Positions 45,999 through 58,300 are shown, numbered from the stretch's first letter. The stretch is DNA of 64,000 bases from Heliocidaris erythrogramma (GCA_025617745.1 CM046856.1:39802888-39866887); one strand, 5' to 3'. A program made the numbers and translations. The notes: a model not told the origin generated them from the letters alone.

Positions 45999-48900
45999 CA
46001 GGGGCGTATCCAGGGTTTCCCAATAGGGGGGGGGGCGCCAGGAATTATTGATCGCCGTCATGGGGGAAGCCAAGGGTCTTTGGAAAATTTTTGCTTCTGA
46101 AGAAAGGCTGAGATGCAAAATAGTGCTATATGTGACCAATTTTAAAGCCTATTTAATGAACAATATTTTCAGTTGGTATGAGGATTTTTTTTCATTAATA
46201 TTGCCACTGGATGGACGCAACGAGGGACGCCGAGAGCCGACCCGGGCTCCACTAGAGTGTGGGGCAGCTGCTCCGGGTCCCCAAAATTGTCTCGGGCCCC
46301 GGGACATTTGTCTCCCCTGTCTACGACCCTAGTGGACGCCGGCCACGTGACTGGAACCCCAAACTTTTACATTAAAGTGGACCCTTTACCCCTACTACAT
46401 GCATCCCACAAACATGCATTTTAATAGCACTGAGCGACTGAAAGGCAGACTTACAATCATATGATAGGTTACGATTACGATAGCTATTAGTTGTATGATG
46501 GCATGGCTTGATTGTACAGTCATTGCAGACTACTAACTCTGAAGTACTGAAATGGCAAATTGAACTCATTTCTCTTCCATTGGGTTGAGGAACATCATTC
46601 TTCTTGGATGTTTGCGACTGTAGATGTTGATGATTGCATCATAGTCCAAGGCAATGTCCTTATGGAAGTACAGCAGGATCAAGGCATTGAGGCGGTCCTC
46701 TAACATAGTACTGCAAAGTTTTGATTTGATGATCTTGAAGGCAGAGTGAACTCGCTCAACTTCAGCACTTGTGACTGGTAGCAGTAGTAACACCTGCAGA
46801 ACCGCATAGACATTTGGGAACTGCTTACTGTTCATCTGTTTCAGCGTCTCGCTGACCGACTTTGGTTTCTCGGCGTTGTCCTTCCAGAACCGTTTCCAGA
46901 GCCGAACTTCCTGGAAGGCAGAAGTGGGAGATGGCATGTCCGGGCCATAGTACTTCAGGATGGCATCGATCTTATCATCAGAACAGAGGTCAAGGTTAGC
47001 TGGCAGGAGACAAAGTGCCCGAACGGCTTAGTGGGACAGGCTGGTGAAACGGTTTGACAGCTCGGAAATCAGACCGTCCAAGTACGGAATGAAAACAGCC
47101 CTCTTCCAGTAGATCTTGCTGCTGCCATCTGCGGGAACATTCGTCCTAGTAGTCTGTCGGCGACAAGTCCTGGGAATGGTGATCTCTATACCTGCAGCCT
47201 CTGCCATAGTAGACATGGATGTGAAAAGAAGATCGAATTCTGCATCAGCATTTTCACGGATGGCCTTTATCTCGTCAGTGACCATTGTGATTTGTTCGTA
47301 GGCCCTGATCACATCCATGCTGGTACCTTGCAGCATCACACTAAGGGATTTAGTGAACCCAAAGACATACGAAGCACACACACATGCAACAATGAATGAT
47401 GATGAGGTTAGTGCGGCTATCAGGCCATTCGCTTCAGTGATGGCCTTACTGCTCCATGTCTGGTCCCTCTGTGCCCGAATCATGTCCAGGCAGTCCAGTA
47501 CCGGCTCATAAAGCACAACAAAATCGTCCAAGGTGGTGTGGCGCTCCACCCATCGAGTTTCACACAGAAGTTTGAGTTTCTGAAGAGGTATCTGTGTCTT
47601 CCCACCGGCCTGGTCCTCTCTCCGCCGAGTGTTCTCCTCATTGATAGCCTTCTCCAACTGGCGCGACCGCTTTGGAGAGCCTTGGAAGAAGAGCCCCGTG
47701 GATTTGATCGCAGCAAGCATGCAGTTGATATCAGCCACATAACAGGCCTTGGAGAGTGCCAGATTTAAATTGTGACTGGAACAGTGGTGATAATGAGCCC
47801 GGGGGGATACTGCCTGGAATCGTGCAGCACAGCCTCTTTCCTTGCCAGCCATGTTTCCGGCCCCATCATACGTCTGACCTCGGCAGTCTTGAGGATCAAG
47901 TCCAAGAGCTGTCAGTATTCCTAAAATGTTCCGGCATATCTCCTCACCAGTGATAGAGTCGCAGGCAACATACCCAACTAACCGCTCAACTGGTTGATTT
48001 CCCTTGAGGTAACGGATGACGATGGCAAGCTGCTCCCAGTTGGCAACATCCGTGACTTCGTCGGCCTCTACTGTGTAGAGAGGTCCCAAAGGCTGGGCCT
48101 TCACCTCAGAAATGATGAATCCCTGCATATACTCCTTTATACAAAGCAAGAGATCATTCTTGCAGGTAGCAGACGTGTACATGCCGTTGCGTGGGGCACT
48201 TTCAATGTGTTCTTCCAAGGCTCCATCACCTGCATCTACGCGGAAGTCCAGCAATGCCTTGAAGTTGCCTTTGTTCAAAGGTGATGATGTTTGGGCATCT
48301 CTGTGTCCACGCAGTGCCCATCCTTGCCTTCCACAGATCTCCACAGTCTTCAATATGGACTTCAGGAACTTTCGGTTCTTCTGAATCAGTTCCCTACCTT
48401 TCTCTGACAGGGCCTGGTCGATTCGTTGGTCTGGAGCTGCCATAGTCTTGGAAAAGTTGGACATGATGAACATGGCAGCTTTGTGGTACTCCAGAGTAGA
48501 GTGGTCATTAATGTCAGACCGTGCATCTTTCCAGTTACAGTAGGGCTGTGAGACGAGTAACTTACTTCGTGCCCCCTTCTTAGGATTGGTGGGAAACAAA
48601 ACACAAGGCAGGCAATAAAGTCCATCTTCCTTGGCGGAGTAGCACAGAAACGGGAACGTCTTGAACCAGTCATGCTGGCAATACCGCTTCGCTACTCCTG
48701 ATTCTTTCCTCTTGTCCTTGAAATCCCGACTTGGAAACTTGAACAGTGGGTGCGGACTTCTGTTCTCCATCAGGTGGAATCTCTCTTCGTCACTGACCTT
48801 ACGATTTAAGAAGTCAGCAATGTCTGGCGCAGATGGCGGATCAGCCGAAGTTGGAGCTGAAATAAGAATAGAAGAAAAAAAAACATGAATGTTACCACTT

Positions 48901-50342
48901 GTCTTTCAATAATATGTGCCATTGTTTTTACCAAAAAGGTCTGAAATACATCAAAATATATGCCAATTATCCCATTAGGTGGCAGTGTTTTGTTGATTGA
49001 ATATGGGATGAAATCACAAGCTTGGACCCAAAATTTCCATTCCTATGCCGATTATTATTTACACCGCTCATTTTTAACATTCTGGTTAAACTAGTAGGCC
49101 ATAAGCACTTCACAACCTTCCCGTGGGCAAACATGAAGTAGTTTGACTATTGATAAAATTGTATGCCTGGGATTATCGAGCACTCCGCAGGACAGCAAAT
49201 TGGCATGGTCAGGTGCGCCAAATTTAGGCCGCAGGGTGCCTGCTCCTGTCCAGAGTGACTGAGACCACTGCAATGTGTCTGTGTGACCAGCCCTATAGTT
49301 TAGGTGTGACAAATTACCTTGTTGAGGCTCCTCTTGGGTGCTTGTTCCAGCAGTACTAGTGGTGGCAGCTGTTGCATCAATGTCACCTTCTGCCCCATGA
49401 TGCTGTGGTGCCGCAGTGTCAGAGTCATCTCGCTTTCGCTTCTTCCTGTGAAACGAAAACATTATGACGTTAGTGTGGATACCAGGAAGTTTGTGAAACT
49501 TACTGTAGCACAACGGAATGATCGATGACTAGCCCAGCCGGACCAGTACTACAACCTGTAGGCTAGGCTAGTACTAGGCCTACAACAAATTACTTAGCCT
49601 AAGTTTATAAGTAGCCTGATGATATCACTAGCCTAGGCTGCCTAGGCTAACGCACTACAGTACACTACGTCCATTAGGCCTAGCCTAACGTAGGCCTAAC
49701 GTTAATCCGTGACGATCTACTGCTCAGGCCTAACTTGAGCCGCCTATGGAGTATGCTGTGTAATGTGTAGCCTAACGTTGATATGTCGTGTGGAACTGTG
49801 CGAACTGCAATGCAACAGAGCAAAGAGCCGTTGTTGAAAAATACAGAGCTACTCTTACGTACCTTCCGTCGTTTGCGAAAAAATCTGTGATCAGGGACTT
49901 CTGCTTGCTCATTTTTCAAATTTTCACGATAATATTTGATGAACTTGGAGTTGAATAATCGCGTGAATAGAACCATAGATCAATCAAGGTATTTTGTCAC
50001 AAACCATGCATGCAGTGCTGTATACTGTACTGCCCTACACACATCAGCTGTTCCAGGCAATCAATGTTACCTGTTGCTGCAGTACCAGTTCCTACGGACA
50101 CATTGATACTGCCAACGTTACCCAAACTATTATTTTGAAGATGATTGGCCTGTGGACATCCAACAAATCATATTACCTAAGGGGGGGGGGGGGGTTGGGG
50201 TGGGGGTAAGGAAGAACTGCCACTCCGTCACAACATGGTCGCACAACTTTTTTTTTTTGGCTATTTTTTTTTTTTTTTTACGACGGCCAATAGGGGGGGG
50301 GGGGGGGCGCGCCTGTTGCGCCCCCCCCTGGATACGCCACTG
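45999..50342 (-). mobile_element. Near-autonomous hAT transposon, 4.3 kb
   Basis: Terminal inverted repeats CAGGGGCGTATCCAGG and CCTGGATACGCCACTG lie at the ends. The target duplication is AGCTTTG (45,992-45,998 and 50,343-50,349); an eighth base differs on the left. The intact target is visible in Helitron copy 1 as CCAAAGCT at 5151-5158. G-runs lie next to both ends (46,025 and 50,293-50,307), a signature shared with the MITEs of this window, so this or a sister element could be their transposase source. It carries one transposase gene. Confidence 0.9.
46566..49462 (-). pseudogene. hAT transposase (ZMYM/TTF-type), two visible exons, one in-frame stop
   Basis: Exon A (49,462-49,318) has a KKRKR nuclear signal and ends at donor AAG|GTAATT. 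Exon B starts after TTTCAG at 48,856; the phases fit (1 nt + 2 nt). Exon B shows a TTF-type zinc finger (CQHDWFKTFPFLCY, YCLPCVLFP), then VEADEVTDVANWEQL and TYDGAGNMAGKERG with the two Asp of the hAT RNase H fold. The C-terminal dimerisation region LPVTSAEVERVHSAFKIIK contributes the acidic residue. The only lesion is TAA at 47,028-47,030; the frame continues in phase to 46,566. A further upstream exon around 49,866-49,976 is possible (basic RKRRK before a GTACGT), but its phase does not fit my reading. Length about 780 residues, normal for the family. Confidence 0.85.
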
Positions 50343-50689
50343 AGCTTTGGATAAATAACACATACTCACATGTTGTAAATACTTCTTGGTAAAAATCAAA
50401 CTTTACCAGACTTTTTTTCTTATTCACTTGATTATTGAGACAAATATACGGTACGGTGATTAATCATAAACACAGCTAGCGCCCGTGGATGTCCACGGGC
50501 TGCTTCTGCTAGTGCATTTATAATCATAAAACATTAATTTGATAATTCATTTCTCACATTTATCTTCAAGGTTCTATCAGAAATTACATAAATTAACAGC
50601 CATTCCACAGATCTACACTTCTGGCGGGGACATATATTACGCGTCGCGTAATTACTAATTCAGTTGTTTTTAATCCTTTTATTAATTTT

Positions 50690-51490
50690 TTCTTTCCACC
50701 TTTCCTTTCATTACGTTATTCTTTTATTGCTTTTATCATTTTGTTTTCCATCTTTCATAATGTTACTGTTTATATTTATTCTTTTTATCCTCTTTTTTTT
50801 TATTGCTTTCCATCTTCACTTTGTTATTCTTTGTTCCTTCTATCATCTTCTCTTCCACCTTTCTTCATGTTTATATTTATCTTTTTATCATTTTTCTCTC
50901 TATTTCTCGCTTTGTCATTTCTTGCTTTTATCCTTCTATCAATTATCTTTCCATCCTTCCTCTCGTTATGATATTCTTTGTTTCCTGTTATCATTTTCTC
51001 CCCACCTTCCTCACGTTAATCTTTATCCTTCTATCATTTCTCTCTCTGTCTTTCTTTATATAAGTTAAACTTTTTTTATCCTATCATTTCTCTCTCTTTC
51101 ATATTATTCTTTTTAAAATCATTTTCTGCTTCCCATCTTTACTTTCCTTAAAACATTCTTTGCTTTTATCCTATCATTTTGTTTTCCTTTCATCTTTTCT
51201 TTCGTTATGTTATTCCTTTATTAAAATTATCATCTTCTCTTCTATCTTTCCTTATGTTACTCTTAATATCTTTATCCTTCTATCATTTATGTATCTATCT
51301 TTCTTTATGTTATTCTTTGTTTTTATCCACTTATTTTTACTTTCCAACTTTCCTTTTGTTGTATTCTTTGTTTCCTTTCATCATATATTTTCTTCCATCC
51401 TTCCTATCCTTCTATTCTCTCTTTATAGTTCATGTTTTTCTTTGCATTATCCTTCTATTGTTTTCTTTATTCCCTTGTTTGTCGTGTTTA
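50690..51490. repeat. Pyrimidine-rich arm of the foldback element
   Basis: Inverted partner of 42,760-43,560, over 90% T and C on the plus strand. Phe/Leu/Ser-rich open frames here are not genes. Confidence 0.85.
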
Positions 51491-52306
51491 GCCTGAAAAC
51501 AGGAAAAATCATACTGAGATCCCGACTGAGATGGACTCTTTTTCAATTTGCCCCCTTGAAGACACCTTCCTGAAAAATGTTCGAAAATTTCTACCAATGC
51601 GACGCGACGTTACCCGACTGTTTAGCAAACGCCGTGAAATAGAGGAGAAGTAGCATTTTTCGTCGATTTTGAATAAATTTGCATAAATTTGCATAATTGA
51701 TGAATTTCATGATTTTGTGTAGAAGTTTGGAAGCCCCCACTCAGCCCTATCAGATAAAACAATCAGAATCAAAATCGGCCAAGAAATGACGGAGAAGTGG
51801 CATTTTCTAACTTTTTGAGCACACACGGACGGACGGACACACACGGACGGAGGGACGGACGGACCATAGGGACGGACACACACACGCACACACGAACGGA
51901 GTTCGTTTCATAGTCCCCTCGCGAACTTCGTTCGGCGGGGACAAAAAAGAATAACACTACGAAGGATAGACTAAGGAATGATAGATGGATGAATATATAA
52001 AAGATGGAAGAACAGATAAAATTAAAAGGAATCACAGAATAACATAACGAAAGTAAAGATGGAAACCAAAAGAAAAGTATCATTGGGAAAGAGGGAAGAC
52101 AAGATGATACAAGGGATCAAAGAATAACATAATGTAAGGAAAGGTGGAAAGAAAAAAATTCTTCTGAAAACGGGAAAAATCATACTGAGATGGACTCTTT
52201 TTCAATTTGTCCCCGTGAAGACACCTTCCTGAAAAATGTTCGAAAATTTCTACGAACGCGACGCGACGTTACCCGACTGTTATACTTTAGCAAAAGCCGG
52301 TCATCC

Positions 52307-52575
52307 AGGGCTTGTCTGTGCTGCGGAGCCGAACTTCTTTCACAGGTAGGTATTGGTCTAGTTTTGACATGATCGTAGAATGCAATATATTGCACTTTTC
52401 ACATGGATTTTCCATTTGTAAGAGTTCATCCCAAGACTGCGTTGTGATCCATTGGCCAAGGCAAGGGATCGTATCCCACCACTCATAGCTACATTCCTAT
52501 ACTTCGTGTGTATAATGTAGGCAGTCATACACCTCAACTTTTTAAAACACCACTGCACAAAAGTCACCAACATTC
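52307..52575 (-). pseudogene. LINE ORF2 segment upstream of the RT, separated by the DNA element
   Basis: On the minus strand, before the duplication, the frame reads SWDELLQMENPC, SKLDQYLPVKEVRL and RSTDKPW. It continues across the excised element as MTPAIKSAIIRRQ at 42,613-42,580. The DKPW-x-TP motif marks the linker between endonuclease and RT in Jockey/CR1 elements. A stop or frameshift near 52,480 interrupts the part before SWDELL. The endonuclease domain itself is not found upstream. Confidence 0.85.
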
Positions 52576-53295
52576 ACTCAAAATCGGCATTTAATTTACA
52601 AAAACCGACCCCAAAATACTCAAGAAATACAATAAATTCAACTCACCGATGTTGGAAAATATATTTCAAAAAATGAAATGCGTAATTTACTCTCGATTCT
52701 CGCGAAACGAGCTATCGGAGTCATTGTGTACATTTCCTTGTCGCCGCGGGCGCTGACATCTCCCCAAAAGAGTTTTGTCCTTAAAAATTCGGTCCCTATA
52801 TGGCGTACATGGAAAAGTCCCGATTTTCTGTGTGCGCGATCGTAAAGATCGATGTGCGCTTGCGATCCCGAGTTTTTCGTGGACAAAAAATTTATTGGCC
52901 GATTTTAGTCTAAGACATCGGCAGTATGTAAACAATACGCGATCGCGAAACAAATCGGCGGGGATTTCTCCGGTTTTGGACAAGATTTTGACTTTGGATT
53001 TTGCTGAAAATATCAAAAGTTCTTCCTAACGGCCATTTGATGTAGGAGTGAGATTTTTAAGGGCTGAATTTGAAAGCAAGGTATTTAAAATATTTATCTT
53101 ATTTTTCCCCCATACCTTCAGTACATGCGACAGAAAATACCAACTATTTTACAGAAATGTACCCGTGAGTGTATCCCACTGTCTTTCAACGGTCTGACTA
53201 GTTTTCGTCGAACTGTGTTTTGGGGTCGACAGCATGAATGAGTGGGAGACCACAGAACACAACTCTGGTCGCTCATGCCGATGGGGGAGGCCAAA
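52576..53295. other. No gene recognised; CpG-rich patch
   Basis: A CpG-rich stretch at 52,690-52,960 (GCCGCGGGCGCTGACATC, GCGATCGTAAAGATCG) overlaps open frames on both strands without known motifs. It could be a first exon or promoter, but nothing downstream supports that. Confidence 0.3.
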
Positions 53296-53545
53296 GATAC
53301 TATTCTTCTTCTTCCGTTACAGTACAGTCCACCATCAGGTGTATTGTCGTACTATTGAGGTGCAGTGCACCAGATCGACGTTGCTCTATCCTTTCAATTG
53401 TTGAACGCCAAACAAGCATGACAAGGTAGCAGCAAATCCCATCTTTTAACGTCTTTTGGTATGACGGGGCCGAGGTTCGAACCCACGACCTCCCGATTGT
53501 GAGGCAGACGCTCTACTGACTGATAACAGTTGGTGACGATCTTCT
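53296..53545 (-). mobile_element. tRNA-derived SINE, second family
   Basis: Minus strand: GTCAGTAGAGCGTCTGCCTC (A-box side) and GGTTCGAACCTCGG (B box) are at tRNA spacing. A body with ACCAAAAGACGTTAAAAGAT and GGTGCACTGCACCTCAATAG follows, with a GAAGAAGAAGAATAG tail. The anticodon arm CCTCACAATCGG resembles a Val-type tRNA. It is not a functional tRNA: it has a long body and imperfect acceptor pairing. Unrelated to the SINE at 4457. Confidence 0.75.
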
Positions 53546-54159
53546 CCAATATATTACCTCCTCTAGTAGGCTGGGTAACAACTTGTTTGAAGCGAGTGTT
53601 ATATGGTAGGCAGGACAACCAAAAAATAATTAAGGCTCTTCCACTTACAAATCATGCATCAAAATAATCTTAAATATCACATTATTTAAAAACATAACTT
53701 CAAACTTACCAAAAAGTCATATAACTGAAGAAAAAGGGGCGAAAACATCCCAAATAATAAGCTGAAAATGACATGATAGATCGTGGTCACGCAAGTAATA
53801 CAGGCGCAATGGAGCATGAATATCGATCACAGAACGATCACAGAACGCGCACGGCCCTACGCACACGACTGTCGTCTGCTAGCTGTAGTCTGCTACTGCT
53901 CTAGGCAAGTCTTTCATGTGTCCCATACACTGATTTTTGTGTTAGTACATGATGACAGACATGAATTATTCCAGGTTTGTGAAGGGTATGATATTAATTT
54001 AAGGAGATTAATATCACCTAAATATGTGTTAATAAACTCTTTTACACAATTTTCATCTATGTTCAGTATTGTGAATTTCAAGTTACTTTGACCTATTATT
54101 ATTGTTACACATTACTGAACTTCTGAAGCACGAGTCAGTGATTGTTCTGATCAGTAATA
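53546..54159. other. No gene recognised
   Basis: AT-rich DNA; an open frame at 53,783-54,091 has no supporting feature. Confidence 0.4.
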
Positions 54160-54935
54160 TGGAGGCGCGTATCGGGGGTGGAGGGGGCACGGGGGGCACA
54201 TGCCCCTTTTTAATTAAAAAATAATTTAATTTAATTTAATAAAAAAAAACAATTTGGAAAGGAAAAATGACTCAGAAAATGTAGAGGATCCCCCCCCCCC
54301 TTTTTTTTTGTCTGCTTGTCAAAGAATGCATTTTTTTTTTACATCAGTCCTATATGTTAAATTTATGTTTGGCAGCCCCACAAATTGATATACATGTACA
54401 GGACAAAAACATATATCATATATGTTGAGGCACTTCCACCCAGTGGTTTGGGGAGGGCGAAAAGGGGGCACGTGCCCCTTTTTAATTATATGCTTTTGCC
54501 CCCTCCCTTTGAAGCTTAGAATTTTTTTTTTCTTTTTTTTAAATATTTTTGCTTGTCGGAGAATTGATTTTTGTATCGGTAAATGCTGAAAACCTTTTTT
54601 CTTTTCTTTTTTTCTGCTTGTCAGAGAATGCATTCATTTTTTTTTTCGTCAGTCCCATACGTTCAGTTTATGTTTGGCAGTCCCACTAATTGATATTTAC
54701 GTTAGTACAAAGCCATAAACGTGATCATATGTATTTAAGGGCAAGAATTGCCCTTAAAAGGGGCGCTAAATTGGCTGGTGACTTTTTTTTTTTTGCTTGT
54801 CAGCTCGTCAGGGGGGCGCAAATCTGGTCAAGGAGGGCGCCAAAATGGCTCATTTTTTTTTTTTTTTTTGCTTGTCAGCTCGTCAAGCAGTCGGGCCCCC
54901 CGGGGTGCCAAATCCTGGATACGCCCATGGGTAAC
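54160..54935. mobile_element. Compound of G-rich hAT-like fragments
   Basis: GGCGCGTATCGGGGG at the left and CCTGGATACGCCCATGG at the right resemble the hAT ends at 45,999. Inside, the unit TTTTTTCTGCTTGTCAGAGA recurs four or five times with poly-T runs, each like the interior of the MITE at 8394. It is probably several overlapping insertions. Lys-rich and Phe-rich open frames are artefacts. Confidence 0.6.
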
Positions 54936-55310
54936 ACGTGAGGTCACTCGTAGTAGAGGATTGTTCTTAGTCAAATATCTAGAGCTCGGGAATAAACTTT
55001 TGTGTACTCACCTTCCTCTTTTTTTTGGCATGGCTCAAACCCATGTGACTCAACACCAGCAGAAATGAGTTGTGACCTTTTGAAAGTCAGCTTGCTTCAA
55101 TTAAATACAGTACGTCATCTTCAGTAACTTAACTTTGAAGGCTGGCCTTTCAAAGGGTATGTATATCTACAGGTATGTGTTCAGTTTCACTTGATATTTT
55201 GCAGATATGAAAGCATTTTCAAAGTATATCTTGATCATAGAGTATGCACATCAATAATTAGTTTCACATACATAAGTGTTTTGTTTTACTTTGTAGTTTG
55301 CAGATGACAG

Positions 55311-58300
55311 CTAAACGACGACAAGGTCTTGCAGATACAAATCTGTTAGGAATTCTCCAAGCGTCATGAAGAAAGGTTCATCCTGGCCATCATAAACTAT
55401 GTTCAATTCGTCGTTGTCAATCGCTACTACTCTACCGCTGTACCACTGGTCTCGACCTTCTAATTCCCATCGGTGCTGTATTTCCTGCCCAATTACACTT
55501 GGAGGGCTGCTGATAAATGAAACAAATCGGTTATTTCCAACATCTTGTGGGAGGCCACATACTATTTCTTTGAGCTCTTCTCTGGAACACTTTGATAAGG
55601 CTACCTTATTCATATCTTGCTCCAAAATCCTCTTACGGAAGTTTATTTGTTTCCGCAGCACATTGCACGCCTTGGTGTTTGACATGCTCACAAGTTTCTC
55701 TGACACATTTTCTGATGTGATAAATCCATGTTCGATGATGCTCTCAACCATATCTTCTATTCTCTCTCGCTCCTTGGCATCCTTCTCATTCATTTTCTCT
55801 TGCTTTTCCCTCACACGCTTTCGGATGCCTTCAACATAGGCTTCACCATCTTGCCTATCGATGATCCTAACCTTCGCAGACTTCCGGACTGCCTCTCCAA
55901 TGAGGTGCCGTTTCCTATCGGGACTCGCAGCCTCCAACCACTGCCTGGTCTTGTTGACGCTGAACATCACCTTTCCCTCCAATTTCGATATGGTGCTGTT
56001 AGGTGCTCTATGAAGTCTGGAGTCGAGGATCGCGAAGTTTCGCTCGCCACTGATGTTGGTAGGCGAGCAGGAGATGGCCTCCTCTTGCAGTTTGGCAGAA
56101 GGCTCCCAAAATTCCCCGTCCGGTAACTGGGAGGCCAACTGCCGCTTCATCACTTCGATAATGCCATGGAGTAGGTGGGACAATATGTTGTTCATATGTG
56201 GAGTCCGATCTTTGGTAAGCTTCCTCCAGCCACCGACATCCTCAATCTCTTCTCTGAATGCTGTGACATCCGAGTGGAAAATGACGTCAGTGTCCTTCTC
56301 GCACTCTTCCAGAAATACGAGCGCATCATTGAACAACTTATTCGCATCTAGGATCCTATGCTGAGTTCCGATGGTGCTCATCCATGGCCCGGTCAGGATG
56401 TGATGGATGATCCCCAGGCATCTCAGATCTGTCCTCGCATCCATTGTCCAGGCATTGACAAAAGCCCGATGGAGGTCATTCATCGGCTTTGTAACCTTTG
56501 TGAAGTAGTCAATGATGCCATCTCCTACTTGGCTAAGAAGAGCTGCACTTCGAAACAAAATGTTAAAGCGATTTCCAACCCAACGTGGAAAAGAATATAT
56601 CAAGCCTCGATCTTTTAAAAAGGTCCTCAATCCTGCAATGTCCCCAGTGGCGGCATTGTTGAACAGTTTATCAGCGACACGTATCAGAGCCTGTGCACTG
56701 CTTTCCCCGCGTCGATGGAATGGCATCGGGTTGTTATTGGGAACCACTCGCTCCTTGTCCAGGTCTTTTAGCACCGCATCTGCCCTCTTTGCAATGGAAT
56801 CCAATGGGTGCATCCCACATCGAAATTTATTGAGCCCTTTTTCCAGCTTGTCTTCCAGCTGTGCATCGACAGCAGCATTGGTAACACACCTGTCTGTCAT
56901 GGTATTACTACACTCGCCCAGTACTTCATTACCTACACACTGCGTAATTGTATTAACATAATCAGAGGCTAGACCCCCTGGTTGCTGCTTCATTCCCATT
57001 AAATAAGTTTCACTCCCGTAGCAATCTCTACCTCCGCTATATGTCCCAGATTTCCCTTTGTTGTCCCATCGTACTTAAGTGTAAGATTTTCCTTATCCTG
57101 TAAAGCATCTGTAACCTGAATCTGACTAAGTGCTTTCATCTCAGCACCAAGACGACGCTGAGTTGACGTTGATGGTAATTTCCCCACTATCACTCAACAC
57201 GTCTGCCAGCTACGGTTTCGCTAACGGTCCTAATAGCCTCACTAACCCGACTTTCCGCAACTCCTTGTGCCTGCAATTCATAATTGAAACTTTATTTATG
57301 TCACTGGAAAAGAAACTTCTTGTATAGAAATAGGATAGCTGTTTTATGTGTACTGGTACCTAGTCAAGACCTCATAACCATGGGGGTGTTTCATAAAGCT
57401 GTTTGTAAGTTACAAATGAATTAATGAACGACTGGTGATCAGTTCTAGTGCTAAATGATTGAGAATGTGATTAGTATAGCACCCAAAAACATGTTCCTCT
57501 TGTTTGTAAAGTCATCCATAGCTTTACGAACAGCTTTATGAAACACTACTAGTTACCTTTTTTTAAAATCAATATCAGCATTATGAGCATCTATTGGCAT
57601 TGGCCTCATGTACCGTCAGTTAAGACCCAAACCTTTTGAATCACATGAATGCAGTGTAAATTTTAAGAATTTTCTATTAAAATTTAAAGAGTGATTAACA
57701 TCATGTTTTACAATACAATGCAGATACAGTGGCGGATCAAGGTTTTGGAAATAGAGGGAGCAAAGTAGCAAATTTAAAAACAGAGGGGGTGCCCTCTTAG
57801 ATTTACCGGTACTTCAAATAATGCGTTATGTTCAATGTGAATTTCTCAAAAAATAGAGGGGGCGTGCGTCCCCTGCGACCCCGCCTGAATCTGCCATTGC
57901 AGATAAATAAAACAAAGTCATTAAATGTTTCAAAGTATTTGCCCAAATAAATTGAAATTAGTTTTGCAATTATTTCTCACACTTTTAGTACTGCATTAAT
58001 ACATGTGTATGTCTCTCGAGCAATATGTGCTTCTTTTTTTTTTAACCATAACAGTGTTCGCTATTCAACCTTTTGTGTAAGAACATCATAATGCTTTTCA
58101 ATATCATTTAAGGGCTAATACAAATATATAAATTTCAGTATCAAAATCTGTCCAACACGGTGCTTTTTGAGGGCTTACATGTATATCACTTGCCATATAT
58201 ATTTTGAAGTGGTACAAGGGGTCAAGCAGAGGTCAGAGAAGAAGTCATATCATAATCACAAAAATGATTGAATTAATATTATTTGTGACAATTTTTGCAA

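Larger units (their letters stand above)
44498..50512 (+). mobile_element. Helitron, copy 2, carrying a hAT insertion
   Basis: It starts TCTATTAATATAATACACTA after an A and ends with hairpin GCCCGTGGATGTCCACGGGC (50,481-50,500), TGCTTCTG and CTAG before a T. Outside the hAT insert it matches copy 1 (4990-6768) end to end in inverted orientation. The paralogous arm of the foldback element (near 43,735, reverse sense CAGAAATAGCATTTATAATC) gives the empty site. No Rep/helicase gene. Confidence 0.87.
42621..52298. mobile_element. 9.7-kb foldback DNA element with perfect 8-bp duplication
   Basis: The ends GGCTTTTGCTAAACAGTCGG and their complement TTTAGCAAAAGCC form terminal inverted repeats. GGTCATCC is duplicated exactly at 42,613-42,620 and 52,299-52,306. 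Without its nested Helitron it is about 3.7 kb and has no coding capacity. The end block occurs four times (42,621; 43,870; near 51,635 and 52,298 inverted). Between them are 800-bp purine/pyrimidine arms and a block with GACATATATTACGC. The 8-bp duplication suits hAT-like or other 8-bp superfamilies; the GG start is unusual for hAT. Confidence 0.88.

Noticed and set aside
49680-49976. Upstream exon of the hAT transposase with a basic RKRRK end
   Set aside because: A GTACGT donor is present, but joining it to the acceptor at the next exon breaks the frame in my reading, so I did not include it in the gene.
52687-53029. Overlapping open frames on both strands in a CpG-rich patch
   Set aside because: Neither strand shows a motif, splice context or repeat; kept only as an unassigned region.
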